Shown piece by piece: positions 44,098-53,117 of a DNA stretch of 64,000 nucleotides. Position 1 is the stretch's first letter; each line of letters opens with the position of its first letter. Made by a program: the position numbers and the translations under genes. The notes under the pieces were generated by a model that saw only the letters and a program-made list of their open reading frames with translations, ran no database searches and had not been told where the DNA came from. The stretch lies in the NCBI GenBank assembly GCA_002869365.1, contig PKTA01000039.1, forward strand, positions 20,326 through 84,325, written 5' to 3'. The DNA comes from Marinilabiliales bacterium (GTDB lineage: Bacteria; Bacteroidota; Bacteroidia; Bacteroidales; F082).

Positions 44098-44667
44098 ATG
44101 TATCGTGCGATAGTAATAGGGGCTTCTGCTGGCGGATTATATGCGATTAGGGATTTATTGGTTCCTCTTCCTTCCGATTTCAGAATTCCAATTATTATTG
44201 TACAGCATCTCTCCCCCACTTCTGAAAATTACATGGTTGAGTTTCTCAATAAAAATACATCCTTAAATATTAAGGAAGTTGATGAAAAGGAACCCATAAA
44301 ACCTAATATGGTTTATATAGCTCCGCCTAATTATCATGTATTAATAGAGGAAGATGAGACCTTCACTCTTTCGGCAGATGAGAAAGTAAATTACTCACGC
44401 CCCAGTATAGATGTTCTTTTTTATTCTGCTGCCGATATATATAGAAAGGACCTTATCGGTGTTGTTTTAACAGGTGCTAATGATGATGGTGCAAGAGGAT
44501 TATTCACTATTCGAAAAAATGGAGGACTAGGAATAGTACAGACACCTTCCAGTGCTGAAGCACCACAAATGCCAAGTGCTGCTATATTGGAAGCAAATCC
44601 CGAATATATAATTGAAATAAGTGAGATTGCTAAATTATTGATAGAAATGAACAAAAGAAGTGATTAG
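44098..44667 (+). CDS. cheB: CheB methylesterase domain protein without receiver
   Basis: A 189-residue protein consisting only of the CheB methylesterase domain. Catalytic residues of the family are visible: Ser in IGASAGGLYAIRDLL, His in IIVQHLSPTSENYM and Asp in GVVLTGANDDGARGL. No receiver domain precedes it, so its activity is not controlled by phosphorylation on its own chain; the free receivers of the preceding kinases could act instead. One base separates it from cheR. Its stop lies seven bases from the end of the convergent Nramp-like gene. Confidence 0.93.
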   Translation: MYRAIVIGASAGGLYAIRDLLVPLPSDFRIPIIIVQHLSPTSENYMVEFLNKNTSLNIKEVDEKEPIKPNMVYIAPPNYHVLIEEDETFTLSADEKVNYSRPSIDVLFYSAADIYRKDLIGVVLTGANDDGARGLFTIRKNGGLGIVQTPSSAEAPQMPSAAILEANPEYIIEISEIAKLLIEMNKRSD

Positions 44668-44674
44668 AAATCTA

Positions 44675-45913
44675 TTAAGTTGTTAACTGCATATAAAAGT
44701 AAATAAGGGTAAAAACAATAAAAAACACTATTCCTAACCACGACAATATTCTTAATCCCATGCCAGGTCTGGCATCAATCGGCATATGCTTATCAGTAAC
44801 AACTCTATAGTTTAACCATGCTAGTACCGGAGCAGTTACAAAGGACAAAGTAGTTGCAAAATTTACCATATAAGCCATCGATTTTGCAAGAAAAACAATA
44901 ATTATAAAAGTTCCTATTATCAAAAGTATAATTAATAACATTCTCAAATATCTTGGTTCATCCTTTTTCGACAATAAGTTAGTATAAATTGGTCCCAGAA
45001 CGCGTGGATATGCGTCCAATACTGTAATTGTAGTACTAAACATAGTTGTAAATGCTGCCAAAGCAATTATCCAATACGACCATGCTCCTATACTACTCGT
45101 ATACAATCTTATAAGCTGGGAGGCAAACACAGTACCTTTTGGAGAAAGCACCTCTCCACTACCCCATAATACTTGTGCTCCGAGCAATACAAAACATATT
45201 GCAAGTACCATTGTACTAATGTAACCTACTTTAAACTCTAGTAAAGTATCCTTAAGAGAAGGTGTATATTTTAATTCTTTTGCTTTTGCTATTCCCCATA
45301 CTGAAGACCAAACAGATACGTCAATTGGTGCTGGCATCCATCCTACAAACGCTATCATAAAAAAGATATCTGCTGAACGCGTCCATTTAAAATGCATTAT
45401 GGAATCTGATTGTATTTCTTTTTCAATTCCAAAAGCTGCAAAAACAGCAACTATAGTTGAAACAGAAAGTAAAACTATTACAAACTTAATTACCTTGTCC
45501 AATAGAGAATATTTTCCCACCAAAAGTATAATAGCAGAAATAACTAATAACAATATACTTAGCAAACTAATACTTATATCAATATTCAAAATATTAGCCA
45601 ACAAACCTACAGTAACAACAGTTACTGCAGCCTGAAATATAAACATGGAAGCAATAGTAAGAACTGAAAATAAAATTACTGCCCATTTACCAATTCTGGC
45701 ATAGCCGTCAACAAGACTTTTACCAGTAGCATTTGCATAACGAGCCCCAAATTCAAAGAAAGGATACTTAAGTATGTTCGCAAGTATTAATATCCAAATT
45801 AAATCGTAATTAAAAAGAGCACCAGCCTTAGTAGATTGCACTAAATGTGATACTCCAATCGCAGCCGCCGCATATAATAAACCTGGGCCCAAAGTACTTA
45901 AAAACTTCTTCAC
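44675..45913 (-). CDS. Nramp-family-like divalent metal transporter (non-canonical)
   Basis: A 412-residue membrane protein with about 11 TM helices and the Nramp-like opening LSTLGPGLLYAAAAIGVSHLVQSTKAGALFNYDLIWILILANILKYPFFEFGARYA. The TM1 metal-binding motif DPGN of canonical Nramp proteins is replaced by IGVSHLVQS, and the TM6 MPH is replaced by MPAP (FVGWMPAPIDVSVW). It is therefore a divergent Nramp-related transporter whose substrate may differ from Mn or Fe. It starts 19 bases after the end of the AsmA-like gene and probably belongs to that operon. Confidence 0.8.
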   Translation of the reverse strand: MKKFLSTLGPGLLYAAAAIGVSHLVQSTKAGALFNYDLIWILILANILKYPFFEFGARYANATGKSLVDGYARIGKWAVILFSVLTIASMFIFQAAVTVVTVGLLANILNIDISISLLSILLLVISAIILLVGKYSLLDKVIKFVIVLLSVSTIVAVFAAFGIEKEIQSDSIMHFKWTRSADIFFMIAFVGWMPAPIDVSVWSSVWGIAKAKELKYTPSLKDTLLEFKVGYISTMVLAICFVLLGAQVLWGSGEVLSPKGTVFASQLIRLYTSSIGAWSYWIIALAAFTTMFSTTITVLDAYPRVLGPIYTNLLSKKDEPRYLRMLLIILLIIGTFIIIVFLAKSMAYMVNFATTLSFVTAPVLAWLNYRVVTDKHMPIDARPGMGLRILSWLGIVFFIVFTLIYFYMQLTT

Positions 45914-45932
45914 AACAAATATTCTTTGTCAA

Positions 45933-48900
45933 TTACTTTATTTTCTTTAATCTTCTTTTTTCTTTTCTTTGTTCTTTTGAATTATGCCACATAGTCGACA
46001 TCATTCCACTTACCAAACTTTTCCACATATAATTTAAAAAAGACCTTTCCTCATCTCTCTCAAAATATACCAAACCCTGTCTAACAGGGCCAATAAATCT
46101 CGGGTTGTTAGATTTAATTAATAAATCATTTACCAAAAATTTAAAAAATGGAGAGGCAATTCCTTTGTTTAGTGCGGCCTTTTCTCTATCGTAAAGTGCA
46201 ATACGCAACTTCTTGTATTTAAAAGTAATGATTCCTTTCGCTATGCTATCATCAGCAATAATACGATTTAAGTCAAAAGCCCCTCTACCTCTGATTACAG
46301 ATATTCCAAACAAATTTTGAGTCATGGAATTAAAAATACTAAAGTCCATTTCTTCAGTAGAACCCTTAAAACTAAACTTATTTGGCTCATCTAATAAAAA
46401 ATTTATGTTGGCAGTTAATTTTGGTTTACCCATCAATTTTGTACTGATGTTAATATCCAAATTACTGTTCGATTCGATATGAGATTTAATATTAGTAATG
46501 TTTGAAGCTCGTAAATTAAAATCATTAAAAAAAACTTCTCCCGGCTCAGAGGATTTGTTAGCATACTCTCCATATAAAATTCTAGAATTATGTATCTCTA
46601 TACTATCAATCGAAAATGAAGGTTGTATTTTCATTATTAACTCTACTGGCATTGGTTTTTCTATACCATGTTTGAACTCATATGTTTTATCTCTGTAAAT
46701 TGATGTATTAATGCTGTAGAAATCAACTTTATCAATTAAATAATTATCGTTTTTTAAATACTCATCTAAATCAAACCCAATTCCAGTAATATGTCCACAT
46801 TTAAGTTTAAACCTATCAGTTTGGTAACCAAAATATTTAAAATATTCTTTTTCGTCTAGTGTTGGCATCAAACTTATCGAATCAATTATGAAAGAACTGT
46901 CGGTAAAACTATATTTTATACTTGCTGCACTGAATTCATAAAGGCTATCACTAGTTAAAAATGAATTTTCTTTCAGTCTTACTTTGATGTAGTCGGGTAA
47001 TCCATTAGTTGTATCCGTTTCAGAATAACCAAACCCATGCATTTCAATTTGAAAATCAAGCAACTCCGAGAGTTTGTCTATCGAATCGTTAGTATCAAAT
47101 ATTTGAACCCCGGCATTCTTAATTTTCAAATCCCTTATATAGAACTTGCTAAAAACATCCAATAAATTATCCTTTAAACTATTAGTACTAAACCTACTAT
47201 TATTTTTTTCTGATTTTTCTATTTTTAGAAATGCTGTATCTGATTCAAAAGAATATATTTCCAGTTCGGAACTATTATTCTTATTAAACATAAGATCATG
47301 GATATTGAGGTTTGGAAGTTTTATGGTCAAACCACTGCTTAGATTATTTCTCTTTTTGTTAAAATTGAAATTCTTTATTGTAATATCATCGTTTTCATAA
47401 TCACTAAATATATTATCGATTTGAATCTTAGTATTGTTCAAATCATCAAGATAATTAAAACTATTCATTTTAATAAATATCTCGTCCAGACTTGAATTAG
47501 AAACTGTTTCCTTCCATATTAGGTCAGTATTTTCAAAGGATATTTGTTTATTAGAATTCGATTCAAGAAAATTTAATTTCAAATTCAAACCGGATAATTC
47601 CATTGTTTCAAACATCTCAATGTCAGGTATTAAGCCCTTGTGTTGCCTATTTTTAACGTAATTAGTGTCTTGCTCAAATTCAAAATTTAAATTCGGATTT
47701 TTTATCTTGAGCATATTAAAATGAAATTTGTCACTCCTAGTTATCTCATTAATATTAATGTCTTTAAGACTTAGTTCTTCAACTTCCAGATTTCCTTTTC
47801 CATTTTTAAATGATTGAAATTTAATGCTATCACCTTGAATTTCTACATTATTCAGAGTGATTGTAGAATCATAGGTTGAAAAACTAAGTTTATCAGCATG
47901 GGTAATTAGGTAATCATCTGTGAAATTTACATCTAGTAAAACTGTATTAATATCAGCAGAAAGGATTTTTTTCAAATCCAACAAACCATCAGTATAAAAT
48001 TTGCCAAATTCTAAATTGAAATTCGTATTTAATCTTTGAGAAAAATTATCATGCTTTATTTCCAATAAAAAATTACCATTTTTTAAGTTTAGTTGATCAA
48101 AATCCAGAATTAGTGGTAAGTAAACTAGTATTTTATTGGATTCTCTGTTTTCATCTTTTATACTATTTGTAATAATGTTAATGTTTGGATTTAGCAAAGT
48201 AATACTTGAGGCATTAACAATCTCCTCATTTACAAGTCCTGCAAAATCAAAATCATTGAAAGTAAATTTCTTCCAGTTAATTGATAATAATTCTAGTGGA
48301 CCAGTATTTTGCTTCATTTTAAAAGAACCATTACTAAATGAAATATCATGATTATTATAATGGCTTGAAGATAAATTTATTGAAATGTCTTTATTTAAGT
48401 CAAAAAACTCAGTATATCCTGTATTCCACAACAACTCTTTAATATACTTAGTCTTTTCGGTGGAATTTAGTGCGATATTCTTATTAAAATCGAGGTTTAC
48501 ATTAACATTTTGGGAAATTATCCGAAATTCATTGGTCTTTGTCAGTTCCACATTTGCATTTACAATATCTATTTTGCGAAATAAAAGATTACTAAAAAAT
48601 TCATTATCATTTACTTCAGAGGGCTTACTGGATTTTTCGTTAATTGAATAGTTTAGAACAGGCTCAATTAGTTTTATGCGAACATTTGAATCTGCAGAAT
48701 TATTAAAGAAATTTTTTAATATAATATCATCTACAACAACCTGCTTACAAAAGAAATTATTTGAAAAACTATCCACATGGTGTTTGAAATCTGTGAATGA
48801 TAATCTTGCGAGAGATGAAGAATAGTTAATATTATTTGCATCAACATTAATATTATCCAATAGCCGTACACTATCTATTTCAAATAAGAGTTTATTATAA

Positions 48901-50006
48901 TCAGGTAAAAGGTCATTTGCAATAGAAGTTGAATCGATCATTAAATCATTCAGGCTAAAATTGAGGCCACTTATTCCAAAAATAAGTTCATTATCACTCT
49001 CATTAAAACCATCCGCAAAAATGTTTTTAACATGTATCGTATCCACTTTGAAAGTCTTGATATAGTTTGCTATTTCATCAGCTATTTTACTATATGAAAG
49101 ACTATTGAGACTATTTCTTCGTTGAGGAAAAAGACTAAGATAAGAGGTGTCGATTAGTATTGAGTTAAAACTAATAAGCTCAATATTACCAAGTTCTTTT
49201 ATACTAATTCCGCTAAGTGTAACATTATTAATCATTAGACTATCAAGAACTCCTGTAGCTATACCTGACAAACTCGCCTTAGCAACTTTCAAATTTTCCG
49301 CATGTGAGTCAAATTCAATCTTTTTTACTCTAAGAACTCTCCCATTCTTAAGTTTTCTTGAAAGATTTGAGACATCTATAATAATTCGTTTTGAAAAGAC
49401 AAACGAATCTGTATTTTTATTCAAAGAGTTTTCAATCGTACTAAAATCACGTAATTCGATGGAAAAATCTGCTGACCCCAACGATATATCTGATGAGTCA
49501 GAATTGTATTCTATGGTTCCATATTTTAGTCGGATTATATTAAACTCCATTGGGATTATTGTATTTGGGTTGTAGTTTGAAAGAAATTTAATTTGACTTT
49601 CAACACTCGCAACTGTGTCAGTAGTATTCTCCGACTTTCTAAATATCAATTCCGGACGAGCCGTTAACACCACTCCTGCTTTGATAATATTATGTCTAAT
49701 GGCTTTCCACAAACTAAATTCCTGAATTACTACACTATCAAAAGTCAGGCTCTGAAGTGGGAAACTCCTCGAATTATCGATTGTTGAATCATTCGTTTTA
49801 ATCGACAGCGACATTGCCTTTATACTTTTACTAAATGGGTGGTAATCTATACTTTCAACCACCAGACTCATTTGACCATTGCTCAGCTTATCAACATTTC
49901 TAACAAGAAAATACTTCAATATTGCTGATTGATTAATCCAAAGAGTAAACAAAACAGCAATAAAAAATGTTACAATAACTAATATTATCCTCGTGCTTTT
50001 ACTCAA
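45933..50006 (-). CDS. Large AsmA-like membrane-anchored protein
   Basis: A 1357-residue protein with one N-terminal TM helix (IILVIVTFFIAVLFTLWINQ) and a very long beta-rich periplasmic region, like AsmA/TamB/DUF748 proteins that carry lipid across the periplasm in a hydrophobic groove. Near the C-terminus the family-like segment SVIRGRGAFDLNRIIADDSIAKGIITFKYKKLRIALYD is seen, and the protein ends in a basic tail (HNSKEQRKEKRRLKKIK). Full-length repeats are not obvious. It sits one base after the endonuclease/exonuclease/phosphatase gene. Function is inferred from fold alone. Confidence 0.72.
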   Translation of the reverse strand: MSKSTRIILVIVTFFIAVLFTLWINQSAILKYFLVRNVDKLSNGQMSLVVESIDYHPFSKSIKAMSLSIKTNDSTIDNSRSFPLQSLTFDSVVIQEFSLWKAIRHNIIKAGVVLTARPELIFRKSENTTDTVASVESQIKFLSNYNPNTIIPMEFNIIRLKYGTIEYNSDSSDISLGSADFSIELRDFSTIENSLNKNTDSFVFSKRIIIDVSNLSRKLKNGRVLRVKKIEFDSHAENLKVAKASLSGIATGVLDSLMINNVTLSGISIKELGNIELISFNSILIDTSYLSLFPQRRNSLNSLSYSKIADEIANYIKTFKVDTIHVKNIFADGFNESDNELIFGISGLNFSLNDLMIDSTSIANDLLPDYNKLLFEIDSVRLLDNINVDANNINYSSSLARLSFTDFKHHVDSFSNNFFCKQVVVDDIILKNFFNNSADSNVRIKLIEPVLNYSINEKSSKPSEVNDNEFFSNLLFRKIDIVNANVELTKTNEFRIISQNVNVNLDFNKNIALNSTEKTKYIKELLWNTGYTEFFDLNKDISINLSSSHYNNHDISFSNGSFKMKQNTGPLELLSINWKKFTFNDFDFAGLVNEEIVNASSITLLNPNINIITNSIKDENRESNKILVYLPLILDFDQLNLKNGNFLLEIKHDNFSQRLNTNFNLEFGKFYTDGLLDLKKILSADINTVLLDVNFTDDYLITHADKLSFSTYDSTITLNNVEIQGDSIKFQSFKNGKGNLEVEELSLKDININEITRSDKFHFNMLKIKNPNLNFEFEQDTNYVKNRQHKGLIPDIEMFETMELSGLNLKLNFLESNSNKQISFENTDLIWKETVSNSSLDEIFIKMNSFNYLDDLNNTKIQIDNIFSDYENDDITIKNFNFNKKRNNLSSGLTIKLPNLNIHDLMFNKNNSSELEIYSFESDTAFLKIEKSEKNNSRFSTNSLKDNLLDVFSKFYIRDLKIKNAGVQIFDTNDSIDKLSELLDFQIEMHGFGYSETDTTNGLPDYIKVRLKENSFLTSDSLYEFSAASIKYSFTDSSFIIDSISLMPTLDEKEYFKYFGYQTDRFKLKCGHITGIGFDLDEYLKNDNYLIDKVDFYSINTSIYRDKTYEFKHGIEKPMPVELIMKIQPSFSIDSIEIHNSRILYGEYANKSSEPGEVFFNDFNLRASNITNIKSHIESNSNLDINISTKLMGKPKLTANINFLLDEPNKFSFKGSTEEMDFSIFNSMTQNLFGISVIRGRGAFDLNRIIADDSIAKGIITFKYKKLRIALYDREKAALNKGIASPFFKFLVNDLLIKSNNPRFIGPVRQGLVYFERDEERSFLNYMWKSLVSGMMSTMWHNSKEQRKEKRRLKKIK

Positions 50007-50007
50007 A

Positions 50008-51018
50008 TTAATTTGTTTTTACAATTTCGATATATACCGGTAGATGATCACTATAGCCTCCGTTGTATCTAAAACCATGATTGGTACGATAAGGTTTCAT
50101 CCCTAGATATTTTTTGTCATTTTCCAAAATCCAAATAGGGTCAAATATTGTCATTCCTTTTGATGATTTTAACCCATTGTTATTCAAATATAGTGATTTT
50201 GATACTATTATCTGGTCAAAAATAAACCAATCTTCCTTAAATTTAACACTTCCCATCGAATTTATCGATTTATAATTTAATGCTAGATTTTTTAATGTAG
50301 TGTTTTTAACTAAATTTTTTAAACTTGCATCATTAGGTTCATCATTAAAGTCACCAATTATAACAATGTTTGCATTGTCATTTTGCAATAATAATGAGTC
50401 GGTTTTTGATTTTAATAAATCAGAGAACCCCATTCTAATCGGTGCTGATTCTGCAACACCTCTATATCGTGATGTCCAGTGATTTACAAAAACGTGAAGA
50501 GTGTCCTTCCCAAATACACCTTTTACATACAAAATATTTCTTGAATTTAGTTTTTTATTGTTTTGATAAAGAAAAATTGGCATGGATTCTAGTGGTTCGA
50601 AACCTTTTGTGTAAAAAAGAGCCACATCAATACCTCTTTGATCCGGAGAATCGTAATGTATATAATTGAAACCAGAATTTTTGAGTGGGGTTTTATATAG
50701 CAAATGCTGAATTACATTTTTATTCTCTATTTCACACACACCAATTAAGGTAGCACACTCCCATCCTTTTACATTTTGCAATACTTTATAAATACTCTTA
50801 GTTTTTTGTTCATATTTTTTATAATTCCAATGATAATTTCCTTCAGGGCTAAAATCATTATAATCTATCAGAGAATCGGAGAAACTATCAAAATAATTTT
50901 CGAGATTATAAAATACTACTCTGAGTTTTTTGTTTGTGGAGTTTTTCTGACTAAAAGTAGGAGTAAAATTTATCAGAATCATTAATAATAGAATTGATTT
51001 AGGCAAACTGGATTTCAT
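50008..51018 (-). CDS. Endonuclease/exonuclease/phosphatase family protein
   Basis: A 336-residue protein with a signal-like N-terminus (MKSSLPKSILLLMILINFTPTFSQ) and the fold's landmarks: LRVVFYNLENYFDSF, GVCEIENKNVIQHLLYKT (catalytic Glu), PDQRGIDVALFYTKGF (Arg/Asp), FVNHWTSRY (the catalytic His-containing strand), VIIGDFNDEPNDASL (GDFN) and GGYSDHLPVYIEI (SDHLP, catalytic Asp-His). Members include secreted DNases and phosphoesterases; the substrate is not determined. It heads an operon with the AsmA-like and Nramp-like genes. Confidence 0.85.
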   Translation of the reverse strand: MKSSLPKSILLLMILINFTPTFSQKNSTNKKLRVVFYNLENYFDSFSDSLIDYNDFSPEGNYHWNYKKYEQKTKSIYKVLQNVKGWECATLIGVCEIENKNVIQHLLYKTPLKNSGFNYIHYDSPDQRGIDVALFYTKGFEPLESMPIFLYQNNKKLNSRNILYVKGVFGKDTLHVFVNHWTSRYRGVAESAPIRMGFSDLLKSKTDSLLLQNDNANIVIIGDFNDEPNDASLKNLVKNTTLKNLALNYKSINSMGSVKFKEDWFIFDQIIVSKSLYLNNNGLKSSKGMTIFDPIWILENDKKYLGMKPYRTNHGFRYNGGYSDHLPVYIEIVKTN

Positions 51019-51087
51019 ATGTAAAATAATTAAAGATTAATATAATTATGATGTTACATCAAGTAACTATTGACAAACAGCATACTA

Positions 51088-51119
51088 CAAAGATATACAC
51101 TCATTTATTTTAAAACAAA
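51088..51119 (-). promoter_or_regulatory. Promoter of the endonuclease/AsmA-like/Nramp operon
   Basis: On the minus strand TTTG (51119-51116) and TATCTTTG (51095-51088), 20 bases apart, match both Bacteroidetes boxes exactly; the start codon is 69 bases downstream. The rest of the intergenic region 51019-51329 holds a plus-strand TAACTTTG (51214-51221) without a -33 box, and the G-run element at 51285. Confidence 0.68.
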
Positions 51120-51284
51120 TTAATACATTAAATACCAGTTAAATGTATGATTAATAAAAAGTGTAAGTATTTTTTTGCATTTTCGCATATAAAATTACGG
51201 GTTATAAAATTTATAACTTTGTATTTTTATAAAAATATTCCTCTTTTGATCTGCAAAACAGCATTATAAAAAAAAATCTTCAAA

Positions 51285-51323
51285 GGGGGGGTATAAAATT
51301 TAATATTTTGGGTACTAATATAT
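51285..51323 (+). promoter_or_regulatory. Element A copy 1: G7-TATAAAA-N14-TACTAATATAT
   Basis: G7 at 51285-51291, TATAAAA at 51292-51298 and TACTAATATAT at 51313-51323 stand directly before the ECF sigma gene. The same three blocks with the same 14-base gap occur on the minus strand at 57828-57789. GTATAA and TACTAA are 16 bases apart, the usual -35/-10 distance, and no TAnnTTTG box is near either gene, so this may be an ECF-type promoter used by the sigma factor at 51330 itself. The G-run may vary in length. Confidence 0.6.
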
Positions 51324-51329
51324 AGAACA

Positions 51330-51923
51330 GTGAGAAACATATCTGTTGAACAAATTTTAGATGGAATAGTAAACAATAACAGTTTTATTATCCACAAAGT
51401 TTATAAAAAGTTCTTTGTTGTAGTGCGCAAATATATTCAAAGCCAAGGGGGTAGAGAAGCTGATGCGAAAGATGTCTTCCAGGATGGTATAATGGTTATT
51501 TATGAACAACGCAAAAACAAGAATCTAGTAATTAATCATGATTTTGGAACATATCTATTCTCAGTTTGTAAACATATTTGGTTGAATCGCTTAAGAGCCG
51601 AAAAAAAAATGGTTTTAAAAGAATATGATTCACTAATATATGAGTTGGAGAAACAAGGCTGGAACGAAATTATTAAAAATACCGAAGAAACCAGTTACAA
51701 AGAATACAGAGCAAGAATATATCAGGAGAACTTCGAAAAGATGAGCGAGGAGTGTAGAAAACTTCTCAAAATGACAGCCGAAGGACTTAGCGTAAAAGAA
51801 ATTACCTTAAGGTTTGGTTACAAATCAGAAGGATTTACCTACAAAAAAAGAAGTATATGTAAAGCAAGACTAATGAAATTAATAAATCAGGATAGCAAAT
51901 TAAGAAAGTATGAAAACTTATAA
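51330..51923 (+). CDS. ECF-type RNA polymerase sigma factor
   Basis: A 197-residue sigma-70-like factor: region 2 (FIIHKVYKKFFVVVRKYIQSQGGREADAKDVFQDGIMVIYEQ, then FGTYLFSVCKHIWLNRLRAEKK) and region 4 (MSEECRKLLKMTAEGLSVKEITLRFGYKSEGFTYKKRSICKARLMKLI). The start is GTG at 51330; no ATG is available in frame before region 2. If Element A at 51285-51323 is its promoter, transcription would begin only a few bases before the GTG, giving a nearly leaderless message. It overlaps the downstream gene by 14 bases. Gene neighbours suggest that it governs a CHAT/T9SS locus. Confidence 0.88.
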   Translation: MRNISVEQILDGIVNNNSFIIHKVYKKFFVVVRKYIQSQGGREADAKDVFQDGIMVIYEQRKNKNLVINHDFGTYLFSVCKHIWLNRLRAEKKMVLKEYDSLIYELEKQGWNEIIKNTEETSYKEYRARIYQENFEKMSEECRKLLKMTAEGLSVKEITLRFGYKSEGFTYKKRSICKARLMKLINQDSKLRKYENL

Positions 51924-52647
51924 CAAAACAGAATACATTGAGCGTTACCTGGATGGACAACTAAAAGATGGGGAACTTTGGGAATTCAGAGTTGAATTAG
52001 AAAAAAATCCTGAGTTTGCAAAACAAGTTAAACTCCAAAAAGAGATAAATGAAACCTTATCGGATACTAATAAATTGAGGTTACGCAAACAACTTAACAC
52101 TACTTATAAAAGAACTCAAAGATTACAAGTTGTTTATCAATGGAAGTATCAGATTGCAGCAGCGGTTACGATATTAATGCTTATTGGTGGAGGCTTAACT
52201 CTTGATATTATTGGTAATGGTGGAAGCATGGACAACTATACCATTTATCAGGAAAATTTTAATCCAGATAACTCATTATTTACTGTAAGAGCAGCAAGTT
52301 CAATTCAAAATGCAGATATTGAAAATGCAATTGATGCTTATAATAATGAAGATTATCTAAAAGCAATCAAAATATTAGCTCCACAAAGTAATAATATGGC
52401 TGCTAAACTATATTCAGGATTCTCGTTTATGAAGTTATCTGACTTTGATAACGCAATAAATAATTTTCAGGTAGTTATTAATGACAATAACAACCTGTTT
52501 ATTGATCAAGCAGAATTCAACTTGGCACTTTGTTATCTTGCGCAGGATAATACAAAAGAAGCAACTAAAATTTTAAACAATATTATCAACAAAGAAACAG
52601 TTTACAAAAAGAAAGCAAAAGATATAATCAATAATATAGAAGAATAA
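51910..52647 (+). CDS. Single-TM protein with anti-sigma-like N-terminus and periplasmic TPRs
   Basis: A 245-residue protein. The cytosolic N-terminus (KTEYIERYLDGQLKDGELWEFRVELEKNPEFAKQV) resembles the short N-terminal part of Bacteroidetes anti-sigma-like membrane proteins; one TM helix follows (IAAAVTILMLIGGGLTLDII, about 78-97), then TPR-like helices outside (AIDAYNNEDYLKAIKILA, AKLYSGFSFMKLSDFDNAINNFQVVI, AEFNLALCYLAQDNTKEATKILNNII). It overlaps the sigma gene by 14 bases, so the two are coupled; the presumed role is to hold or release the sigma factor in response to a periplasmic partner such as the TPR-CHAT protein. That role is inference. Confidence 0.72.
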   Translation: MKTYNKTEYIERYLDGQLKDGELWEFRVELEKNPEFAKQVKLQKEINETLSDTNKLRLRKQLNTTYKRTQRLQVVYQWKYQIAAAVTILMLIGGGLTLDIIGNGGSMDNYTIYQENFNPDNSLFTVRAASSIQNADIENAIDAYNNEDYLKAIKILAPQSNNMAAKLYSGFSFMKLSDFDNAINNFQVVINDNNNLFIDQAEFNLALCYLAQDNTKEATKILNNIINKETVYKKKAKDIINNIEE

Positions 52648-52678
52648 ATCAGCGGTTTAATTTCAGAAGAACAAACAT

Positions 52679-52735
52679 TTTCAGGGAATATCAATTGGTT
52701 ATACGGTAAACAAGCAAGCAAGCAAATCCCTGAAA
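52679..52735 (+). other. Hairpin in the 3' region of the sigma operon
   Basis: TTTCAGGGA (52679-52687) pairs perfectly with TCCCTGAAA (52727-52735) around a 39-base loop that holds a short AAGC tandem. It is followed 14 bases later by a terminator, so 52679-52784 could be a small structured RNA or a 3' processing element. Confidence 0.4.
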
Positions 52736-52749
52736 TACAAGCAGAAACT

Positions 52750-52784
52750 AAAGCATATTTATCGAAAGGTAAATATGCTTTTTT
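52750..52784 (+). terminator. Intrinsic terminator of the sigma/TM-TPR operon
   Basis: AAAGCATATTTA pairs perfectly with TAAATATGCTTT around TCGAAAGG, followed by T residues. Confidence 0.85.
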
Positions 52785-53117
52785 CTTGTTACATGAATAA
52801 TATTAATTTTCTAGCATTTTAAACATGAAAAGGATCTGATATATTCACAACTTAAAAATTGGAGTTTAAATACTCTAAAATATCTTGCTGTTAGACCAAC
52901 ATTAACATTAAACAAAATTTGTAGGAACAGATTATAGAATATTGAGTAGGATTAATTATTATATTTACTTCCCTAACGACACATACAAATTTACCATCCA
53001 AGTTTGAATTAAATGACTACCTATACCGGAGTAAATTGACCTAAGTATCATTCAGACGACTTTAGTAATAGAAAATATATATTCAAATCACGTTAAGGAC
53101 AGTTAGATTCTTTCAAT
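52785..53117. other. Intergenic stretch without recognised content
   Basis: About 330 AT-rich bases between the sigma operon terminator and the end of the CHAT gene. No ORF with coding character, RNA structure, repeat or promoter box was recognised. Confidence 0.6.

Noticed and set aside
46498..49575. Several plus-strand frames of 60-140 residues within the AsmA-like gene
   Set aside because: They are antisense to a continuous 1357-codon frame, have no promoter or family motif, and arise from low stop frequency opposite a Ser/Asn/Leu-rich gene.
51214..51221. TAACTTTG as the main promoter of the ECF sigma gene
   Set aside because: An exact -7 match, but without a -33 box and 109 bases before the GTG; Element A is closer and duplicated. 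Kept only as an alternative.
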